Below are positions 8,685-17,882 of a DNA stretch of 31,108 nt, one piece after another (within the stretch, counting starts at the first letter, position 1; each line of letters starts with the position of its first letter). The translations under genes were made by a program, and so were the position numbers. The stretch comes from CAYSPU01 sp964432995 (lineage in GTDB: Bacteria > Verrucomicrobiota > Verrucomicrobiia > Limisphaerales > JAHDYP01). Below the pieces are notes generated by a model that worked only from the letters and a program-made list of their open reading frames with translations, had not been told where the DNA came from and did no database searches. The stretch lies in contig CAYSPU010000032.1 in NCBI GenBank assembly GCA_964432995.1, positions 1 through 31,108 on the forward strand, given 5' to 3'.

Positions 8685-10040
8685 ATGAGAGGATCATCTC
8701 GCTCCCGGCGGCAATGGCTGCTCCGCGCGTTGGGCGCATCGCTGTTCGCCGTCGCCGCCCTGGGGGGGGAACCCGCCCCCGCGGCCGCTCCCGCAGAGGT
8801 CGTCCCCAACAGCGACTGTCTCGAATGCCATGTAGATCCGGATCTGACCACCACCAATGCCGACGGGCGGGTTCGGTCCCTCTTCGTTGACGCCCGACTG
8901 CTGGCCGCCTCCTGCCACGCCCGCAACACCTGCGTCAGTTGTCATACCACCGTCACCGCCCAACACCCGGACGACGGCACAGGCCCCGGCCCCGTTGATT
9001 GCGGCGGGTGCCACGCGGAGGCATCCGAGAGCCACGCCCGAAGCGCCCACGGCCGCGTCTGGCGGGGCGGAGACGCCGCCGCCGCGCGGTGCGCCGATTG
9101 TCACGGCGTCCACGGGATCCTCCCCTCCTCCGACCCGGCTTCGTCGATTCACCCCGACAACCTGGTGGGCACCTGCCGCCAGTGTCACGCCGGGGCTACG
9201 CCGAAGTTCGCGCTCGGCCGCATCCACCTCGATGCGGCCGCGTCGGGCGACCTTGGCACCGCGGTCAACCGATGGGTTCGTCGGTTCTACCTTTTCCTTA
9301 TTGTGCTTACCGGGACTCTCCTGCTGGTGCACAACAGCCTCTTCTGGCTGCGCTGCGCCCAGACCGCCCGCCGTGATCGCGGCCCGTCGGTCCTGCGCAT
9401 GAACCTCAACCACCGGCTCCAGCACGCCGCCCTCGCTCTCAGCTTCATGGTTCTCGCCGCCAGCGGTTTTGCCCTCAAGTTCCCGGATTCCTGGATCGCC
9501 TGGTGCTTCGGTGCCGACGAGTTGATATGCCGCTGGAGCCACCGTTTCGCCGCCTTCGTCCTGGTCGGCGTCTGCGGCTACCACCTCCTGCACGTGGCCT
9601 TTGCTCGGGAAGGCCGCCAGCTTCTTCGCGATCTCAGGCCGCGGAGACGCGACCTCGCTGACCTCCGTCACAACATTCGCTACGCCCTCGGACGCGAGCC
9701 CCGGCGTGCGCGGTTCCCGCGATTCGGTTACATCGAGAAATTCGAATACTGGGCGGTCGTCTGGGGGACGATCATCATGGGCGTGACGGGCTTGATGATC
9801 TGGTTTCCGGTCGAGGTTACCCGCTTGCTCCCGCGCTGGGCCATCGACGTCGCCGCCACCATCCATTACTACGAAGCCATCCTCGCCTGCCTAGCCATCC
9901 TTCTCTGGCACTTCTACCACGTGATTCTCGATCCCGAGGTCTACCCGCTGAACCGGGCGTTCCTCGACGGCCGCGTCCCCCTCGAGTATCATGAGAGTCA
10001 CCATGACGAGTCAGATGAAGGTGGACCCCGCGTCGGATGA
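8685..10040 (+). CDS. Pentaheme cytochrome c fused to membrane cytochrome b
   Basis: The product is 451 aa. The start at 8685 gives MRGSSRSRRQWLLRALGASL, a signal sequence with a Tat-like SRRQWLL, although Sec export is possible. Five CXXCH heme sites follow: C45 (CLECH), C83 (CVSCH), C106 (CGGCH), C136 (CADCH) and C164 (CRQCH). The second half has about five membrane segments starting near residue 195. Their histidines (LVHNSLF, RLQHAAL, RWSHRF, GYHLLH, IHYYEA, WHFYHV) are of the kind that bind b hemes in hydrogenase/formate-dehydrogenase cytochrome b subunits. The architecture recalls CbcL-type quinone-linked cytochromes of Geobacter, but is smaller. The inferred role is quinol oxidation or quinone reduction coupled to periplasmic electron transfer, with the upstream monoheme cytochrome as partner. 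Confidence 0.9.
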   Translation: MRGSSRSRRQWLLRALGASLFAVAALGGEPAPAAAPAEVVPNSDCLECHVDPDLTTTNADGRVRSLFVDARLLAASCHARNTCVSCHTTVTAQHPDDGTGPGPVDCGGCHAEASESHARSAHGRVWRGGDAAAARCADCHGVHGILPSSDPASSIHPDNLVGTCRQCHAGATPKFALGRIHLDAAASGDLGTAVNRWVRRFYLFLIVLTGTLLLVHNSLFWLRCAQTARRDRGPSVLRMNLNHRLQHAALALSFMVLAASGFALKFPDSWIAWCFGADELICRWSHRFAAFVLVGVCGYHLLHVAFAREGRQLLRDLRPRRRDLADLRHNIRYALGREPRRARFPRFGYIEKFEYWAVVWGTIIMGVTGLMIWFPVEVTRLLPRWAIDVAATIHYYEAILACLAILLWHFYHVILDPEVYPLNRAFLDGRVPLEYHESHHDESDEGGPRVG

Positions 10041-10102
10041 ACCGTCCTCGGGACGCCGTGGATGCGCGCGAATGCGGGTCAGCCCGGGGCCGCACCACGA
10101 CC

Positions 10103-13100
10103 TCAAGGGTGCTCGCAGGCCCGATAGAAACGTCTCTCCAGCAGGCTGGCTTCGGAGTCTGTGAGTGTCAAAAGACCGTCCGCGCCCGCCGCGTTCGTCG
10201 CGACCGCACTCCATTGCGCCAGATCGGGCGACGCCTCGATGATGTAGGTCCGCAGCGGTTCACCTCGGAGGATCAACACAAACTCTCCCCCCTCGAACTC
10301 GGCGGCGGCGAGCGACAACGTGACCTCCTCGATGGCCAACTCGACAGTTCTCGAGATCGTCTCGGCGCTGCTGTTCACGAAGGTGATCGTGTCGCTGTAG
10401 CTCCCGGCCGGCATGCCTTCGGCCTCGGCGTTGATCGACACGCTCACCGTCGTCGCAGCCCCCGCCGCCAACTCGCCGCTCGTCGCGCTCAAGCTCACCC
10501 AACTCTGCGCCGCCGCCGCCGTCCAGTTGAGCGCCGNNNNNNNNNNNNNNNNNNNNNNNNNNNNNNNNNNNNNNNNNNNNNNNNNNNNNNNNNNNNNNNN
10601 NNNNNNNNNNNNNNNNNNNNNNNNNNNNNNNNNNNNCGCCCACCGGACCCGAGGCGCTCAAACCCTCGACCGGCCCGACCTCCAACACGCCGGCGCCTGT
10701 CACCGTCAGGGACACCGCCCGGGTGGTGTTGCCAGTGCCCGTCGTCGTGTTCACGAAGCTGACGGTGTCGCCGTAGCTCCCGGCCGGCATGCCTTCGGCC
10801 TCGGCGTTGATTGACACGCTCACCGTCGTCGCAGCCCCCGCCGCCAACTCGCCGCTGGTCGCGCTCAAGCTCACCCAACTCTGCGCCGCCGCCGCCGTCC
10901 AGTTGAGCGCCGCAGTGCCGGAGTTGCTCAGCGTGTAAGTGATCGAAGCCGGCGCGAACGGACCGCCCACCGGACCCGAGGCGCTCAAACCCTCGACCGG
11001 CCCGACCTCCAACACGCCCGGGGTCGCTGTCGTGATGGCGACGCTGAACCCACCGAGGGCGGTCGCGGGAACGGCGTTGTCCAGAGTGTCCTGCACCTCG
11101 TTCTCCACGAGGGCAATGTCATAGGCGCCGCTGTCGGCTTCATCCCACATCCCGCCGGGGGCGGGGATAGCGTAGATGGCGGTGACGGGTGAGCCATCGG
11201 CGGGCAGATCCGCGCTGATGAACTCCACTGCATTCGAGTAGCCGTTGGGGCCAGTGACGATCAGGTCGGAGGAATTGAGGCTCGAGAGGCGGACCGCGGT
11301 TTCATCCGTGTAGGTCACGCTGCAGACGTGGTTCGAGGCTCCTTCCACCGTGAGGTTGGCGACGCTGAGGGTCGCGGTGGGTGGTGTGGTATCGGGCGTG
11401 CCGTCGCCGAGCAACTCCACATCGTCGAGGTTCCAACCGATGTCGTTTTGGACAGGGTTCGAGGCCAGGCCCCAGCGGAGTTGAACGGAAGAGCTGCCGA
11501 CCACACTGGTGGGCAGGGGGTATTGCACCTCCTGCCAACCGCTGTCCGCTACCGCGCTGGTCGTCGACCAGATGTCGATCCAGGAGGTTCCGTTCGTGGA
11601 GACCTGGATGGATGCGGTGTCGTTGTTTCTGGTGCGGAGCCAGCGTTGGAAGCGCAGGGTAAGCGCGGTGCTGCCGGCGCAATCGATGGCTGGGGTGGTG
11701 GCGTAGGTTGCCGACAAGTTGTTCCCGTAGTTCCCGCTCAGGTTGTAGGCGAGGATATGGGTGCCGGTGAACCCGCTGGTCGGCCCCGATCCGCTGTAGG
11801 ACGGGGCGCCGTATTGCCATTGGGGTTCCAGGGTCCATCCGGGATCCGCGTCCATGTTGGCGGCGTAGACAACGGATGGCACAGCGACGTGGAACTCGCC
11901 CAGTGCTCCCGCGGCCGTCCAGGTGCCCTCGACATCGCCGACCTGGTTGGTCTGAATCCAGACAGTGTAGGTTCCGTTGTGGGCCGGCATCCAGAGGTCG
12001 CCGGCTGGCGGTTCCGCAACATAGGTGGCGACGCGGGGAGTGCCGTTGCCCGACAGGTCCACGGACATGAACTGGGCCGCCTGGTCGTAGCCGTTGGGGC
12101 CGCTGATCCGGAGGTCGCTCGAGTCGAGCGTCGACACATCGACGGCCACGTCGTCGGAGTAAGTGACCGTGAACTCGTGAACGCTCTGGCCGGCGTGAGT
12201 GAGATCCGCGATGTGCAGTTCGGCGACCGGGGGCGCGATGAAGGTGGTGGTGGCCACCACCGAACCGCTCAGGAAGTACTGCCCCAGACTCGCATAGGCC
12301 GTGTATCCGGTGGGCGTCGAGCTCATGGGATCGCCGGCGCCGGTGTTCCGGACGTGGAGATAGTAGCGGCCTTCGGTCAGGTTCGTATCGATCGTGGCAA
12401 CGGTCTGGGTTTCGGGATTGCTGGTCAGCAGCAAGGTGCCAGCCTCGTTGTAGAGGTCCAGGCGCACATCCAGGTTGCCGCCACGCGTCACCCCGGACGG
12501 TGTGATCCAGGGGTTGACCGCGAGCTGGACCCGACCGGATCCGGTCACGAACGAGAAGACGTCCACGTCTGTAGTGCGCTCGAGCATCCCCTTATTCGCG
12601 GTGTTGGCGTTGGCCGGATCGTTTTCGGGAGTGGTGGAGACGATGTTGGTGCCGCCGGAGAGCACGACCGGGGTGGCGGTGCCGGAGGTATTGCCGTGGT
12701 CATCGGAGCGATAGGAAACCTTGCCCGCAATGGTGGCCAGATCGTCCTGGGTGTTGCTCGCCAGGTAATACTCCCCTTTGCACCATTGGCTGACGTTGCG
12801 GTTGTAGCCGGTTCCCATGATCGGTCCCCAGGAGATGTCGCCGCTCCCATGGCCACCGTAATACTCGGTCCCGTCGGTCTTCCCGTCGTGGCTGAGGCCC
12901 AGGTTGTGGCCGATCTCGTGTGCCGCGGCCTCGCCGATGTAGTATTCGGCGTTGGCGAGGTTGTTATGGTAGATCCAGGCGGGCCGGTATTTCGCGTAGC
13001 TGGTGGTGCCAAAGACGTTCACATACGCCACGCCCCCCGCCTCCGACGCCGGGTTGGGCTGGCCGTTGGCGTCCGTGTTCCGCGTGATGAGCGCGTGCGC

Positions 13101-13769
13101 GGTGCGCGTGTTGAAGCTCGCGGGTCGTTCCGTGGTGACGTCGATGTTGAACGGCGCGTAGTCTTCCGCCACCCGCTGCCAGATCCGCTTGATGATCAAC
13201 TGCTCCGCATCGCTGTAGGTCGTCAGATCCGTGTCGGTACTGAAGGCAACGGCGGGTATCTCCGCCCGCCCCACCTCCGTATTCCACTCGGTGTTGATGA
13301 CCGTCTCGCCGGCAAAGTTGAGATACAGGACATTCGGCGCGCCGGGCCGGCTGTGGAACGCCAGGCCCGACGGGAACGGGCTTACGGGCACCGCCGCCGC
13401 CGCTATTGGCGGGTTCGTGGTATCATCCTCCGGTTGTGCCGCGTCGCCCATCGCCGCTCCCGCACAGACGAAGTAGATGCCTCCGTTTGCATCCGCATGC
13501 AGCGCCGGCAGGTCTTTCTCGGTGAAATGGAAGCTCTGCAGCCAACGGAAGGCGCGCTTCTGCGCGGCGTCCGGCAACTGCTCGATCCGGCCGCGGATCC
13601 GGCTCTCGGGCAACTGATCGAGCCGGTGCAGATTCCCCACTGCAAACTCGCGGGGTGGCGGCGAGGGTTGGGCGAGGGCGGCGCATGTCAGGCCGAGGAG
13701 AACGAGGCCGCCTATCACGAGCGAACCACAGCTCCTGGAACGACGAGGGGTGAGCTGTACAGTTTCCAT
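10103..13769 (-). CDS. Large secreted metzincin protease with BACON-like repeats (contains assembly gap)
   Basis: The start is taken at the ATG at 13769, giving METVQLTPRRSRSCGSLVIGG and a signal peptide ending near CAALAQ. The catalytic domain has the zinc motif HEIGHNLGLSH (residues 284-294) and a likely Met-turn (GPIMGTGY), as in reprolysin-like metzincins. A PPC-like beta domain follows (DVDVFSFVTGSG, LTEGRYYLHVRN). Next are two related beta-sandwich segments (ISGPNGYDQAAQF and VTGPNGYSNAVEF), a jelly-roll-like domain between them, then tandem BACON-like repeats. The C-terminal end is TYIIEASPDLAQWS to RRFYRACEHP. A 100-N gap breaks the frame. If the gap really holds 51 nt, as the repeat phase predicts, the gene is one open frame of 1,205 aa. 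It probably digests extracellular protein. Confidence 0.88.
10389..11018 (-). repeat. 327-bp tandem repeats encoding BACON-like domains
   Basis: The segment 10637-10691 recurs exactly at 10964-11018, 327 bp apart (109 codons). The segment 10389-10536 recurs at 10765-10912 with about 3 mismatches in 148. Each unit encodes a domain starting VLEVGPVEGLSASGPVG and containing WVSLSATSGELAAGAATT. The near-identity suggests recent duplication or ongoing homogenisation, and explains why the assembly broke here. Confidence 0.9.
10537..10636. other. Assembly gap, 100 N
   Basis: This is a placeholder gap inside the protease gene. Repeat phase predicts 51 missing bases, equivalent to 10913-10963, or 51 plus a multiple of 327. 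The 100 N makes the downstream frame look shifted. Confidence 0.98.
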
Positions 13770-13972
13770 TGCGTTCTTGTCCCAATTGGGTACGGGCACC
13801 CGAGACCGGGTCGGCAATCACTTGATTCTCGGTTCGGAGCTTGCCGGCCGGCTCGATGCCCGCTCAAGAGCACCCCCCATGCCGGGACCCCGCCCCCAAA
13901 CAGTGCCCCGGGAAGCTCTCCAGACCTGAACGTTGAAGACCCGATCCGGAACGCCGCCGGAACGCAGTCGGA

Positions 13973-16318
13973 CTATGCCTGCGCAGGACCCGCGGAGGCG
14001 GCAACCGGGGGGCGGGTGAAGAGCAGGCGCAGGCTGTTCAAGACCACGATGACCGTGCTCCCTTCATGCCCCAGCACGCCAAACGTCAGGGGAATCGTTC
14101 CCACCAGCGCCATGGCCGCGAGCACGACCACGGTTCCCAACGACAGGGTGAGGTTCTGACGGATGATCCTCCGGGCGCGCCGACTCAACTGGTAGGCCGC
14201 GAGGACGTTCTCGATCCGGTCGTGCATGAGGACCACTTCCGCTTGCTCCAGAGCCGCATCGGCGCCGCGGGCGCCCATGGCAACGCCCACATGCGCGGCC
14301 GCCAGGCTGGGGGCGTCGTTGACCCCATCGCCGATCATGGCCACCCGGTGGCCTTCGCGGGTCAGATCCCGGATGATCTCGACCTTCTCTTCGGGTTTCA
14401 GTTCCGGGCGGATCTCCTGCACTCCGGCTTCGGCGCGGAGTTGCTCGGCGGCGGCGCGTCGGTCCCCGGTGAGAACCAGGATGCGCAATCCGAGTTCGCG
14501 CAGTGCGGCGATCACCCCGCGGGCGGCTGGGCGCAAGTCATCCCGCAGCAGGACGCGTCCGACGAGGCCGTCACCCGTCAACCAGATCTCCGAATGCGCG
14601 GTATCGACGGGTCCAACCTGGGCGCAGACACCGGCATCGATGGCGCCGCCCAGCCACTCGCGTCGGCCCAGTCGGACGTCCTGTCCTCGCCAGCGGGCCT
14701 GGACGCCGAGACCGGGCAGCGACTGGAAGTCTTCAAGTTGGCAGACGCGGAGGCCGTGTTGTTTGCCGTGGCGGACCAGGGCGCGCGCCAGGGGGTGCGT
14801 GGACATTCGTTCCAGCGAGTAGGCCAGCTCGGCCACGGCCGACTCGCGGCCTGGGGGGAAGCTCTCGATTCGCTCGACCTGCAGTTCCCCGGTGGTCAGG
14901 GTGCCGGTCTTGTCCATCGCCACCACATCCACCTCGGCCAGTTTCTCGACCGCGGCGCCGCCGCGGAAGAGCACGCCGCGCCGCGCCCCCCAGGCGATGG
15001 CGGCCAGCACGGCGGAGGGGATGGACAACACCAGGGCGCACGGCGAAGTCACGACCAGGAGCGTCATTGTCCGGTAGAAGGCGCTCGCTTGACCGGGTGC
15101 CGACACGAAAGGGGGGCACCCGATCGCCAGCCACCAAACGAAGAACATGCCCACGCACAGACCGAGAACCGCGACCGTGTAGCGCGTCCCGAAACGGTCG
15201 GTGAACTGCTGGGACGGCGCCTTGAACCGCTGCGCCTCCTGAATCAGACGGATCACCTGCTGCAAGGCGCTTTCGCTGGCCGGGCGTTTCACGTCGACTT
15301 CCACCCCGCCCCAGAGGTTCAGGGTTCCGGCCAGCACGAGGTCGCCTACCCGTTTCTCGACCGGAACCGCTTCTCCCGTCAGCGTCGACTCGTCACTGGC
15401 GGTCTGGCCGCGGCGGATCTCCGCGTCCACCGGAAACAGTTCTCCCGGCCGGATCAGCAGGCGCATGCCCGGTCGGAGCTGATCCACCGCGGTGGGGACC
15501 TCGCGGCCGAATTCGTCCACGCGTGTGGCCGTCTTGGGCGCCGCGCGGAACAGGGACCGAATCTCCCGTTGCGTCCGACCAAGCGCGTAGTGTTCGAGTG
15601 CGCCGGAGAACGAAAAGAGAAAGAGCAGGATGGCGCCTTCGGCCCACGCCCCGATGCTGGCGCTGCCGGCGGCGACGGCGAGCATCAGGAAGTGGATATC
15701 CAGAACGCCATCGCGGAGGCGCTCGCGCACCTCACCGACGGTGAACCAGGCGCCGGCCACGTAAGCCAGCGGGTAGAGCCAGAACGCCACCTCCGCCCGC
15801 GGCACGATCCACGCCGCCAAGGCAAACAACCCACACAACACCGCCGCCACCAACTGCTGCCGCCACTCGCGGTCATAATCCTCCTCGCCGGAGAAGACGA
15901 CTTCGCGCGAGACAATCCGCGGCAGCGGCACCTCCCGCCAACGCCAGAACCGCTGCGCCGTGGGACACGTCACGCGAGCGATGAGGGTTGTCGGGCCTTC
16001 TTGCCGGATCTGGAGTGGGCGTGTGGGGACGGCCGACTGCGGATTCTCCGCGCACTGGGAGCAGCTCTGCGCGCCGCGCAACAGCTCGCAGGAGGCATGG
16101 CCACCGGCCGCCTCCAACTGCTGGATCTCCCCGCTGACGGCCTCCGCCAGATTCTCGTGCCGCGGCTTCCCCAGGGTCGCAACCGACACAGACTGCCGAT
16201 CGCGGTCGATCCGAACGGCCTCGAGAGTGGGGTCCGCGGCCATTGCTTCCCGGACCGCGCGCACCAGACAGGGCGAATCGGGACTGGCAGGGGGGCTGTG
16301 TTTCTGGTTTTCGGCCAT
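13973..16318 (-). CDS. P1B-4-type heavy-metal-transporting P-type ATPase
   Basis: The product is 781 aa from the ATG at 16318 (MAENQKHSPPASPDSP). The longer frame to 16645 reads through a palindromic intergenic element and is rejected. The N-terminus has a degenerate HMA-like fold (CLVRAVREAMAADPTLEAVRID) and a Cys-rich patch (SCELLRGAQSCSQC). The actuator has TGEAVPV, the membrane metal site is SPC (C427) instead of CPC, and D469 of DKTGTLT is the phosphorylated residue. MIGDGVNDAPSLA forms the hinge and HEGST (H751) lies in the last membrane region. SPC with HEGST is diagnostic of the P1B-4 class, which exports Co, Zn, Ni or Fe; the exact metal cannot be read from sequence. It lies downstream of apbE on the same strand. 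Confidence 0.95.
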   Translation of the reverse strand: MAENQKHSPPASPDSPCLVRAVREAMAADPTLEAVRIDRDRQSVSVATLGKPRHENLAEAVSGEIQQLEAAGGHASCELLRGAQSCSQCAENPQSAVPTRPLQIRQEGPTTLIARVTCPTAQRFWRWREVPLPRIVSREVVFSGEEDYDREWRQQLVAAVLCGLFALAAWIVPRAEVAFWLYPLAYVAGAWFTVGEVRERLRDGVLDIHFLMLAVAAGSASIGAWAEGAILLFLFSFSGALEHYALGRTQREIRSLFRAAPKTATRVDEFGREVPTAVDQLRPGMRLLIRPGELFPVDAEIRRGQTASDESTLTGEAVPVEKRVGDLVLAGTLNLWGGVEVDVKRPASESALQQVIRLIQEAQRFKAPSQQFTDRFGTRYTVAVLGLCVGMFFVWWLAIGCPPFVSAPGQASAFYRTMTLLVVTSPCALVLSIPSAVLAAIAWGARRGVLFRGGAAVEKLAEVDVVAMDKTGTLTTGELQVERIESFPPGRESAVAELAYSLERMSTHPLARALVRHGKQHGLRVCQLEDFQSLPGLGVQARWRGQDVRLGRREWLGGAIDAGVCAQVGPVDTAHSEIWLTGDGLVGRVLLRDDLRPAARGVIAALRELGLRILVLTGDRRAAAEQLRAEAGVQEIRPELKPEEKVEIIRDLTREGHRVAMIGDGVNDAPSLAAAHVGVAMGARGADAALEQAEVVLMHDRIENVLAAYQLSRRARRIIRQNLTLSLGTVVVLAAMALVGTIPLTFGVLGHEGSTVIVVLNSLRLLFTRPPVAASAGPAQA

Positions 16319-16479
16319 TCTCAACTGCAAGCTTGCGTCACCTGCCGCTCCAGCGCAACCGCCATCGTGGGCCCGGATCCTCGCGTATGTGGCGCTGGCG
16401 GTTCGGTCGTCCCCGGTCGACGCACGGTTTTCGCTCCTGCGGACGCGCTCGCCGAGTCTCGAGAGGCGTCGGAGGACCT

Positions 16480-16504
16480 CCCTCTCCCGTCGGACGGGAG
16501 AGGG
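16480..16504. repeat. Perfect 11-bp stem hairpin upstream of the metal ATPase
   Basis: CCCTCTCCCGT (16480-16490) and ACGGGAGAGGG (16494-16504) form a perfect stem with a 3-nt CGG loop, followed by GCGGGGTGAGGGC. This type of element is common in bacterial intergenic DNA as a REP-like repeat. It lies between apbE and the ATPase gene and could attenuate read-through or stabilise mRNA ends. Confidence 0.75.
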
Positions 16505-16616
16505 GCGGGGTGAGGGCGGGCGGTTACCCAGAAAACAGCCCGCGGAAAGGGTCAGGCAAAGGGAAAGCGCTGCGCCGGCAGCGCTCTCCAAGACGCAGGC
16601 GCGGTCCGGCGGCGCG

Positions 16617-16681
16617 CCTCGGGCTGGCCTCCCGGCCAGGCGCATATTTCACACGCTCGCCGCGTGTGCAATATGCGGGCT
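16617..16681. repeat. Dispersed palindromic element, copy 1 (overlaps 3' end of apbE)
   Basis: GCATATTTCACACGC (16642-16656) and GCGTGTGCAATATGC (16662-16676) form a 15-bp stem with one mismatch and a TCGCC loop. CTGGCC/GGCCAG (16624-16629 and 16634-16639) forms a second hairpin. An inverted second copy lies at 25361-25431. Part of the element encodes the last residues (PHIAHAASV) and the TGA stop of apbE. It may act as a bidirectional terminator, or it may be a mobilised REP unit that replaced the gene's original end. Confidence 0.85.
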
Positions 16682-17653
16682 GGCGGGAACGACCAGCGCC
16701 CGGAATCCAGGCCGCCCGCGCGACAGCATCTCGACGCCGGGTGTCCCCAGGACCAGGAGCGCGGTCGACAGCGCGTCCGCCTCGGTGGCGGAGTCGCAGA
16801 CCACGGCCGCCATGAGATTCGCGGAGACCGGGCGGCCGGTGCGGGGATCCAGCACGTGCCCGAAGCTCTCGCCGCCGACACGGAACGCGCGCCCCCAGAC
16901 AGCGGAAACCGAGAGCGCTTCGTCGTGAAGCTCGATGGTCGTCAAGAGAGCTGCGGCGTTCGGGTTTTCGGCGCCTGGGGCGGCGGCCTCTGCCAACGCC
17001 TTCGCCGTGAGCCCCCGGCGGGCGGCGTCCGGCCGGGGAACGCCGATGCGCCACGAGCCGCCGCCGGGAGGCTTGCCCCAAGCGCAGGCGGTGCTGGTCC
17101 CGGCGTGAAGCAGTCCGCTCTCGATCCCAAGATCTCTGAGGATCTCGACTGCGCGATCGACGGCGTACCCTTTTCCGATGGCGCCGAGATCCAGTCCGAC
17201 CCCTGGTTGCGCGAGTCGGACCGTGCCCGTGGCTGGGTCCAGGACGATCTGGTCGGGACCGAGCCGGCGCGCGACGTCCCGCAGTTCGTCGTCGGAAGGG
17301 ATGCGCGGTTGTCCGCTGGTGAATCCCCAGCAATCCAGGAGTGGGGCCACCGTGGGATCGAAGGCGCCATCGGTGTGGCGGCAGAGTTCCTGCGCGGTCC
17401 GCAGCAGGCGGAAGAGGCGCGGGTCCAGACGCACCGGCCCGGTGGCGCCGCGGGCGTTCAGGTGGGAAAGCTCGCTGGTGGGCCGATGGCGGCTCAGTTG
17501 GTTTTCGAGGCGTGCGATTTCGTCGAGGGCTTCCTCGGCCGCGGCGCGCAGATGGAGGGGATCGCCCGCGGGCAGCAGGATTTCGAAGCGGGTGGCCATG
17601 GCGTCACGCGCGGCGAGGACTGGGTATGGTATCCCTTGAGACTTCTGAGTCAT
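16649..17653 (-). CDS. apbE: FAD:protein FMN transferase (ApbE family)
   Basis: The product is 334 aa from the ATG at 17653. ApbE transfers FMN from FAD to a Thr or Ser of target proteins such as Nqr/Rnf subunits and FMN-binding domains. The family pattern is complete: MATRFEILLPAG at the start, FDPTVAPLLDCWGF, the LDLGAIGKGYAVDRAVE core, HVLDPRTGRPV and the Mg-site region DSATEADALSTAL. No signal peptide is apparent, so it is either cytoplasmic or exported from a different start. No flavinylated partner is encoded nearby. The final nine residues and stop codon are formed by a dispersed palindromic repeat, so the native C-terminus may differ. The gene for the metal ATPase follows on the same strand after a gap of about 330 bp. 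Confidence 0.95.
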   Translation of the reverse strand: MTQKSQGIPYPVLAARDAMATRFEILLPAGDPLHLRAAAEEALDEIARLENQLSRHRPTSELSHLNARGATGPVRLDPRLFRLLRTAQELCRHTDGAFDPTVAPLLDCWGFTSGQPRIPSDDELRDVARRLGPDQIVLDPATGTVRLAQPGVGLDLGAIGKGYAVDRAVEILRDLGIESGLLHAGTSTACAWGKPPGGGSWRIGVPRPDAARRGLTAKALAEAAAPGAENPNAAALLTTIELHDEALSVSAVWGRAFRVGGESFGHVLDPRTGRPVSANLMAAVVCDSATEADALSTALLVLGTPGVEMLSRGRPGFRALVVPASPHIAHAASV

Positions 17654-17732
17654 GTGCTGCCAGAGACCAGGGGTCGGCTCCGTTTCTTCTTCTCACACCG
17701 AAACCAGTCGCGCGTTCGACCCCCGAACAGGC

Positions 17733-17819
17733 AGGTAGGGACGCGCGGCCCCGCGACTTCAGGACACTGCGTTTCGTGCAGGGGCACCGCCGGACGCCCG
17801 AGGCCGGGCGTCCCTACCT
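17733..17819. repeat. REP-like element with 12-bp terminal inverted repeats
   Basis: AGGTAGGGACGC (17733-17744) and GCGTCCCTACCT (17808-17819) are perfect inverted repeats enclosing 63 bp, which contains a further CGCGGCCCCGCG palindrome. The same GGTAGGGACGCGCGG (17734-17748) occurs at 29233-29247, and a similar inverted pair flanks 29387-29495. It fills the gap between the DUF1080 gene and apbE. Confidence 0.75.
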
Positions 17820-17882
17820 CCGAGTGGAGGTTCATAGGGAGGGGGGACGAGCTCGCTGCGCCCTTGAACGATGGACCTCGTG

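Noticed and set aside
10389..11018. CRISPR array
   Set aside because: The repeat unit is 327 bp, in frame and protein-coding; there are no short repeats with unique spacers anywhere in the window.
11328..14159. 943-codon plus-strand frame opposite the metalloprotease
   Set aside because: Low-complexity Gly/Arg/Val composition and antisense to a protein with an intact zinc motif and repeats.
14066..16513. 815-codon plus-strand frame opposite the metal ATPase
   Set aside because: It is His/Gln/Arg-rich with no motifs; the minus strand carries the full set of P-type ATPase motifs.
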